Notes under the pieces: generated by a model
What the model saw: the letters and a program-made list of their open reading frames with translations, nothing else
Told to the model about the DNA's origin: nothing
The model's database searches: none
Assembly: GCA_944470555.2 (NCBI GenBank)
Contig: OX104129.1
Location: 48,455,998-48,519,997, forward strand
Length of the DNA: 64,000 nucleotides
Direction of reading: 5' to 3'
Origin: Heterobilharzia americana
Taxonomy: Eukaryota; Platyhelminthes; Trematoda; Strigeidida; Schistosomatidae
In this document: piece by piece, positions 58,880 through 64,000 of the stretch
Layout: every line of letters starts with the position of its first letter
Numbering within the stretch: the first letter of the stretch is position 1
Position numbers and translations under genes: made by a program

Positions 58880-58944
58880 ACCTGGCCGTGGGTGTATAAA
58901 CCAAATATTGACAATGTGCCACGTCCTGGAACATAGGCCTGATA

Positions 58945-59982
58945 ATAGCTGTATTTCTTGACCTGAAGGCGGCATTCGACTCCATGGATCGAGGAGTCTT
59001 ATGGAAATGTTCCTCACTGAAAGGTGTGTCAAGTAAGTACATCACCTTATTGAAGGCTCTCTACTCGAGCACCTGTAGGCGTGTTAGAGCCTATGTTGAG
59101 ATGTCCAGGGAGCTGTGCTCATCGGGTGGTGTCCGTCAAGGGTGCCCACTATCTCCATTCTTATTTAATTTTATCATAGATATACTTATGGAGGTTTTCA
59201 TCTCGTCACCCAATTACACAGACGTTGACCCAATCACAGGTGAATTTTCTTTAGATCTAGAATATGCAGATGACATAGTCCTGTCAGGTGAAGATGCTGA
59301 CAAGACTAAGAGTCTTCTGAACACTTTGAGTGGGAATTTGAGAATGTTTGGGATGAGATTTTCACCACCCAAATGCAAATTTTTGCTCCAGGACTGGTCT
59401 TCAGCGGTACCGCGGCTAACAATAGAGAGTGAAGTGGTTGAGTGTGTTGACCACTTCACTTGCCTGGGAAGTAGGATCAACCCTGTTGGGTTAGTTGCCG
59501 ATGAGATTTCTGCACGGATACAAAAGGTTCGATTGGCTTTTGCCAATTCACGCCATCTATGGCGCCACCGTGATATCCGTTTGTCTATTAAGGGTCGCGT
59601 GTACTGCACAGCAGTCCGGTCTGTTCTACTGTATGGCTGTGAAACATGGCCATTTAAAGTGGAAGATATGAGAAGGCTTCAAGTGTTTGACCTCCGTTGC
59701 CTTTGTAGTATAGGACGTATTCCGTGGTGTCACCACATGAGTAATGCAGAAGTCAGGTGTAGAGTTTTAGGGAGTAGAGGTAAATCAGTTGACGAGGTTA
59801 TGAATCTTCATCGACTGAGATGGTTTGGACACGTATTACGTATGCCTAGTTGCCGATTGCCTCGTCACATAATGTTGACCGAAGTATTCCTAGGCTGGAA
59901 AAAGGCCCAAGATGGCCAGACTAAAACATGGCATCAATGTATGAAGTGTTTGACTGTTGGTTTGAGTCATGTGGGGTGATGC
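58945..59982 (+). pseudogene. RTE-like RT catalytic core and C-terminal region
   Basis: Frame restored after the second shift: VFLDLKAAFDSMDR (RT motif A with catalytic Asp), RQGCPLSPFLFNFIID (59134-59181), EYADDIVLSG (YADD, 59263-59274, catalytic Asp pair), CLGSRI, then CETWPFKVEDMRRLQVFDLRCL and HRLRWFGHVLRMPS, the C-terminal region typical of the RTE group. The catalytic residues seen are intact, so the inactivating lesions lie upstream. It ends with VGLSHVG before TGA. Confidence 0.9.
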
Positions 59983-60359
59983 TGACTAGTCGGTTGGGTT
60001 CGGCTGGATAGGAGGAACCAGTGGTTGTAGACTCTAGGTGATATGGCTCAGAACCGATGTCAGTGACGCAGTTGTATACATGCATTGTCCTCATCTTAAC
60101 GAGGTAATACCGAATTTCACCATTTTTCCTCATTCTTCGTTTCTCTCTTTTCGTGCTTTAAATTTCTTTTGACTGAATTTTCTTATCTACATCTTGCAGT
60201 TCACTGCCTTTTTACTTGATGTACTGATATGAGGTGTGGCAACTCGGAGGGTTACGCAGTAATGCCTGGTCCTATGTTGATATTGATGGTGATGATCTAA
60301 CTTTTCACTTTGACTTTATCTATTTTGCTTATTACTGAACTTTAACAGTATTAATAACT

Positions 60360-60645
60360 CATGTTTGCCGTCTGACAACCGAAATCGGCGATTGGTGACT
60401 CAAAACAGATCCCAGTGGCTCAGATGAGTCAGTACATTATCTTCATCCGAACAGTCATATTCCATTTTAGTATTTGTTTACCTCCTCTTTCTATCTTCGA
60501 ATGATTTTCTACAACTTTCATTTGCATTCTTCTTCTCTATTCCTCAGTCTTTCGTCCTACTGCTCTATGTCTCTCGATGTATTGATTTGAGTCGTAGGAA
60601 ACTGAACCGTTTCGTAGTAATTCCAGATCTCACATTTGATATTCA
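60360..60645 (+). mobile_element. RTE-like LINE, 3' tail fragment
   Basis: ACAGATCCCAGTGGCTCAGATGAGTCAGTACATTATCTTCATC to GAGTCGTAGGAAACTGAACC is a second, diverged tail in the same orientation as the long copy just upstream. Confidence 0.6.
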
Positions 60646-60856
60646 TAGACTGCTTGAGACTAGCCGACTAAGAGGTTCCTTGCTGTCTAGCCAGAGTGAT
60701 CCCAATACATACACTTGTTCATTACCGTCCAATCACATTTTACAGTGGTTCATACTAATTTATAGCCGGTAATAAGTTGAACAGAAAGCAATAATAACTG
60801 CTTTGGAAATTCTTAAGAATATAGTACAGGGTCTTTTATGTTCTTATTTTGCCTAG

Positions 60857-60977
60857 GCTTACTCGTAATGGAATGATATGTGAACAGAAGTGGATATTTC
60901 ACGTGAATTGTTTAGACTGTTTAGATCGTACAAATTTGGTTCAATGCATGTTTGCCGTTGTCATGATTACAACTCAG
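60857..60977 (+). CDS. INPP5F: SAC-domain phosphoinositide phosphatase, INPP5F/SAC2-like, catalytic exon
   Basis: An exon of 121 nt between a TTATTTTGCCTAG acceptor and a CAG|GTGAGT donor: one base of a split codon, then 40 complete codons ending in phase 0. The peptide holds MICEQKWIFHVNCLDCLDRT followed by NLVQ, the SAC catalytic loop CX5RT (Cys-Leu-Asp-Cys-Leu-Asp-Arg-Thr), in which the first Cys is the nucleophile and Arg binds phosphate. FxVNC before the loop and the VVM..TQ helix after it favour the INPP5F/SAC2 branch over SAC1. All catalytic residues are intact. No following exon was found before 64000, so the gene continues to the right. An upstream AG at about 60830 is an alternative acceptor. 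Confidence 0.85.
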
Positions 60978-61202
60978 GTGAGTAATTTCTATGATTATTG
61001 TTATCCTACTTCGGCTGTTTCGAATATTATTCACAAGGGATGTTGTTTGAGCACATAAAACGTTAGATTTTATGTCTGTTAGTAAGAATTTATTGACTGT
61101 TTACGAGGATTTAATTACACATGATAAACTCCTGGTCGTCTGTAGATTGGATAATAATTATTTATCTTACTCGGGATGGATATCCCAAAGTCCTAATGAG
61201 AA

Positions 61203-61487
61203 GCAGTGACCTGTGGAGTCCACCAAGTCGGAAGTGAAGCGTATGCCGGCTTGTGATCTGGGGTGGTGACAAAAGCAGGGAACTGCAAACCACCGAACTT
61301 CAACCTATTACCGAACAGTTGACGCGATCACTTCTAAACCTGTAGGTCTGCAGTTCAACCCCTGATGGGGCGGGGTCGTGGATGTATACTGCTGAGTAGT
61401 CTCATACTAGGACAAAACAGATATTTAGTGTTTGAAGGTTTTCAGCGGTTCTCCAACTGGTGTCACTCCGTGATGAAAACTTCCGTG

Positions 61488-61489
<2 letters not shown>
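61203..61489 (+). repeat. tRNA-headed SINE, family 2, ending in (AT)n
   Basis: The leader (GTGGAGTCCACCAAGTCGGAAGTGAAGCG) is shared with 37.7 kb. The B-box region is GCAGTTCAACCCC. The ribozyme, 61391-61435, reads ATACTGCTGAGTAGTCTC, ATACT, AGGACAAAACAGATATTTAGTG: CTGAGGAG is CTGAGTAG, CGAAAC is CAAAAC and the palindrome is lost. The tail CTCCAACTGGTGTCACTCCGTGATGAAAA stops at an (AT)n run. Confidence 0.75.

Positions 61490-61539
<50 letters not shown>
61490..61539. repeat. (AT)n microsatellite
   Basis: About 50 bases of alternating AT, joined to the 3' end of a family-2 SINE. Confidence 0.95.
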
Positions 61540-61542
<3 letters not shown>

Positions 61543-61958
61543 GGTTGGCCATTCGATCCTTTGGTTTTCATTCACTTGGGTCTTAAAATAGTCACCGTTC
61601 GATCACAGTTGGCCAACTGTATCCAGTCGTCAGCTGAACTATCGATTTCTGCCACCTCGTCTAGTGTGTAACTAATGTGATATCAATACAGCGAATTCAG
61701 ATCATGCCCAGGTTACAGTTATAATCGGTATACTCTTTAGTGCGTCTGTACTTCTCTCCATCTGGTTATTGGTAAGTTAGAGTGCTGTTAGCTTACATTA
61801 GCTTTTTTGATATAGTAAGCTGTACATATTACTTTGACTACTATTTATAATTATGATAAATGTAGCTTAGTAGCCTATTACATGTCTTTTAACTAGGCTG
61901 TAAGTCACAGTTTACTTAAGAGGACTAGTTATTCCATTCAGCTGTGAAAACCTCAGTA
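61540..61958. other. Gene-free stretch, presumed phosphatase intron
   Basis: Nothing recognised on either strand. Confidence 0.35.
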
Positions 61959-62381
61959 GGTGATGTCATAGGCATTTATGGTTATAATAACAATTGAAGT
62001 GCGAATGATAACAAATAGATTATGTAATATATGGAATGGTACATAGAGAGTATATAACTCAGAAGAGGGTGAAAAAATTGTTTAAAATGGTAAATCAATT
62101 AAGTATTATGTAATGGCATCAGACCAATTGGACAAGATGAAGTCAATGTTTTCTAAAAGTATTAAGACAATTAAGTGAAACAACACCGGAAACTAGTTGA
62201 AGTGAAAGCGATTATAATAACAATAATAGTGATAAAGGAAGGATACAAAGGTTAAATTAATAAAGTGGGAGGGGGGGCTAATGGGGTGGGAGCTAATGTA
62301 CCATTCCATATATTACATAATCTATTTGTTATCATTCGCACTTCAGTTGTTATTATAATCATAAATGCCTATGTCATCACC
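61959..62381. repeat. Inverted repeat with 85-bp arms, about 98% identical
   Basis: 61959-62043 (GGTGATGTCATAGGC to GAATGGTACA) and 62297-62381 (TGTACCATTC to GCCTATGTCATCACC) are reverse complements with two mismatches by eye. The 253-base spacer has no coding capacity but holds GGGAGGGGGGGCTAATGGGGTGGGAGC before the right arm. Confidence 0.85.
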
Positions 62382-62444
62382 CGCTCTATTATTATTGTCA
62401 TCACCACATAGTGTTTAGTTTTCCTCACAGGATATAATTTTTTC

Positions 62445-62446
<2 letters not shown>

Positions 62447-62480
<34 letters not shown>
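62447..62480. repeat. (AT)n microsatellite
   Basis: About 34 bases of alternating AT, 50 bases before the 3' end of the CR1-like element. Confidence 0.95.
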
Positions 62481-62485
<5 letters not shown>

Positions 62486-62534
62486 CTACATTTCAAATAG
62501 TCTTATTATAAGGATTTAAGTAATACAACGAATA

Positions 62535-64000
62535 TTAATGACGAGAAAATTGATAAATAAGTCCTGTTCTTACACTTTTTTCTTCCCATAATACGCTTGC
62601 TGGATAAGCCAGTGTCGGGTTCATGTACTTACCTGTACAACCGTACAGTGTTATGTAATTTCCTCTTGTCCTCCCTGAGGAGATACAAGGAGAGAGTTGT
62701 GAATGAAGTAGATGCTCAGTTTCAGTTAAAATTACTGTAGCTACTTCCCTGTCAACTTCAGCGTTAATCAGCTGAGCAAGAGGTATAACACTCACCCTAC
62801 TGACGGCCTTCAAAATCCTACGCAGTATGACATAGTCCATTTTTAGTAGACCAGGAATGATCAACTGGGAACAATAGAGAAGAATGAGAAAAATGTAGCA
62901 ATTACTAAATCGTAAAAGTAGAGGCCGAGTTATACCAGAGAGCCTCAGTTTCTTTATGTAATACCTTAAACGAAAGATTTTCTTGGAAGCCAAGAGGATA
63001 TGAGGTGACCAAAAAAGATCAGAAATAAACTTCGATTCAAGATATTCAACACTTAATTTACTTTCTGTAGAAATACCATCAATACAACAGACATCATGAG
63101 ATTTAAGAAGCCCACACAAGTCTTGTTTACGTCTGAGGCAAAAATTAACAGTTTGACATTTAGAAGGGTTTAACTTGAGACGATTTGAGAGAGACTGTCA
63201 GTTAATTACAGACAAGAAACCATTTAGTTCAGAGAAATCCAAGTGAGAGTTAACTGGAACAGAGGCCATCAGGTCATCGGCATATTTAAGAAAATTAGGT
63301 TCAACAGAATAAGGTAAATCATGCAAAAAGAACGAAAACAAAACGGAGAAAGTACTGCAGCCCGAGGAACAACAGCTTTAGTAAGCAATGAAGTGGAGTG
63401 CCTCCCTTTATAGAATACAGTCATTTTGTAACCCATGGCTCAGTATGACCCATTCAAGCTTATTTAACAAGAGTGGTCTAGGAACAGAGTAAAAGACTGA
63501 TGAGTAATCCAATAGGGCACAACGAACATAACACCTTTGTCGAGCCTAGAAACAATACTATGATACAATACAGTGACAGCATCTAAATTACTTCTCCTGT
63601 GTGTTTGTAAGCAAATTGTTTCGGATCTCTGAAAGCCATCAATGAAGCTTCAAGCACAAGAAGTGATATCTCCACTGTCTTCAAAAAATGGGAAGTTATA
63701 GCGATGGGTCGAAACTTAGTATCTGATCCAGAAGATGACTTAAGCATAGGTACAACTTTGATCTCCTTCCAAGCAGTGTGTGTTGCATTTTCAGAAAGCA
63801 ATGCACTGAAAATATAAGTAAGTGAATGACATAAAATATGTGCATACTTTCTAAATATAATACTCAAAACAGCATAAGGACCCAGGTTTTGGAATAGATT
63901 CAAGCATTCAAGACATCTAAATAAGTTCTTTGTATAATAACAGGAAAGCAGCTATCCATTTGACTATGAACACTAGGAAGATGAAATTAGCTTGCTGACG
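62535..64000 (-). mobile_element. CR1/SR1-like LINE, RT region, partial (runs off the right edge)
   Basis: On the minus strand, starting at the edge: WKEIKVVPMLKSSSGSDTKF-RPIA (63.7 kb), an RT finger motif of the CR1 group; then FAYKH; LKYADDLMASVPV at about 63255-63291 (YADD, catalytic Asp pair); KLNPSKCQTVNF; and the C-terminal part with LILLYCSQLIIPGLL and RRILKAVSRVSVIPLAQLINAEVD. Stops and frameshifts separate these parts (open pieces are 63903-63583 and 63119-62535), so the copy is dead. The family's endonuclease would lie beyond 64000. A fragment of the same family lies at 41.7 kb. Confidence 0.85.

Larger units (their letters stand above)
57650..60300 (+). mobile_element. RTE-like LINE, longest copy (5'-truncated, frameshifted)
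   Basis: It runs from the last part of the endonuclease through RT and the C-terminal region to the 3' tail. In the schistosome RTE group (SR2, SR3/Perere-3 type) an endonuclease-RT protein copies the element's RNA at the target site. This copy lacks most of the endonuclease, has a stop at about 57740, and its RT frame is broken at about 58870 and 58945. The 3' end runs into GATGGTGATGATC at 60285. It is the reference for nine shorter fragments in the window. Confidence 0.9.
32490..60856 (+). other. Presumed SAC2-like intron region, about 28 kb
   Basis: The two recognised SAC exons lie on the same strand in the right order and phase, so the DNA between them is probably intronic. The first exon ends in phase 2 and the second begins with one base, so phases alone would permit direct joining, but about 30 residues of the family (the segment after FDFHxxC and before GxICxQ) would be missing. 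A short exon of roughly 80-90 nt is therefore expected and was not found. Almost all repeats described between these coordinates would be transcribed with the gene. Confidence 0.55.

Overview
The window looks like nuclear DNA of a blood fluke (Schistosoma, possibly a close relative). It is AT-rich, gene-poor and full of degenerate non-LTR retrotransposons and tRNA-headed SINEs carrying hammerhead-ribozyme motifs of the Sm-alpha kind, which established work describes from schistosomes. Species cannot be fixed from sequence alone.

Two host loci can be supported. (1) On the minus strand, 20068-17030, a single open exon of 1012 codons encodes a rhodopsin-family GPCR with aminergic hallmarks and a third intracellular loop of about 600 residues full of single-residue runs. 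(2) On the plus strand, two exons of one SAC-domain phosphoinositide phosphatase, closest to INPP5F/SAC2, lie at 32291-32489 and 60857-60977. The second holds the catalytic CX5RT loop. About 28 kb separates them; that interval is repeats plus unique AT-rich DNA, and at least one short exon is expected inside it but was not found. A third possible exon, unrecognised, lies on the minus strand at 7362-7600.

The rest is repeats. An RTE-like LINE has its longest copy at 57.65-60.3 kb and 3' fragments at 5.2, 7.9, 10.3, 22.0, 39.0, 45.2, 46.4, 55.8 and 60.4 kb. A second RTE-like family has a 5'-truncated copy at 20.64-21.71 kb with an 11-bp target-site duplication and an (ATT)n-type tail. A CR1/SR1-like LINE enters from the right edge (62.5-64 kb, minus), with a fragment at 41.7 kb. 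Two SINE families, and possibly a third, carry hammerhead remnants on both strands, several as head-to-head pairs. A family of about 140-bp foldback elements clusters at 31.3-36.4 and 50.2-50.8 kb. Large inverted repeats sit at 0.44-0.96, 25.8-26.1 and 61.96-62.38 kb. Microsatellites include a 222-bp (GAGT)n array and several (AT)n tracts.

The most interesting structure is the hammerhead set. Two families share the same architecture: CUGANGA, a stem II hairpin, GAAAC, then an 8-nt self-complementary stem III (ACGCGCGT or ACAGCTGT in inferred consensus). A single locus suggests a third (ACCTAGGT). No copy seen here keeps every core base, so all are probably decayed. Ordinary SINE and LINE boundaries below are approximate, because they come from eye alignment between copies.
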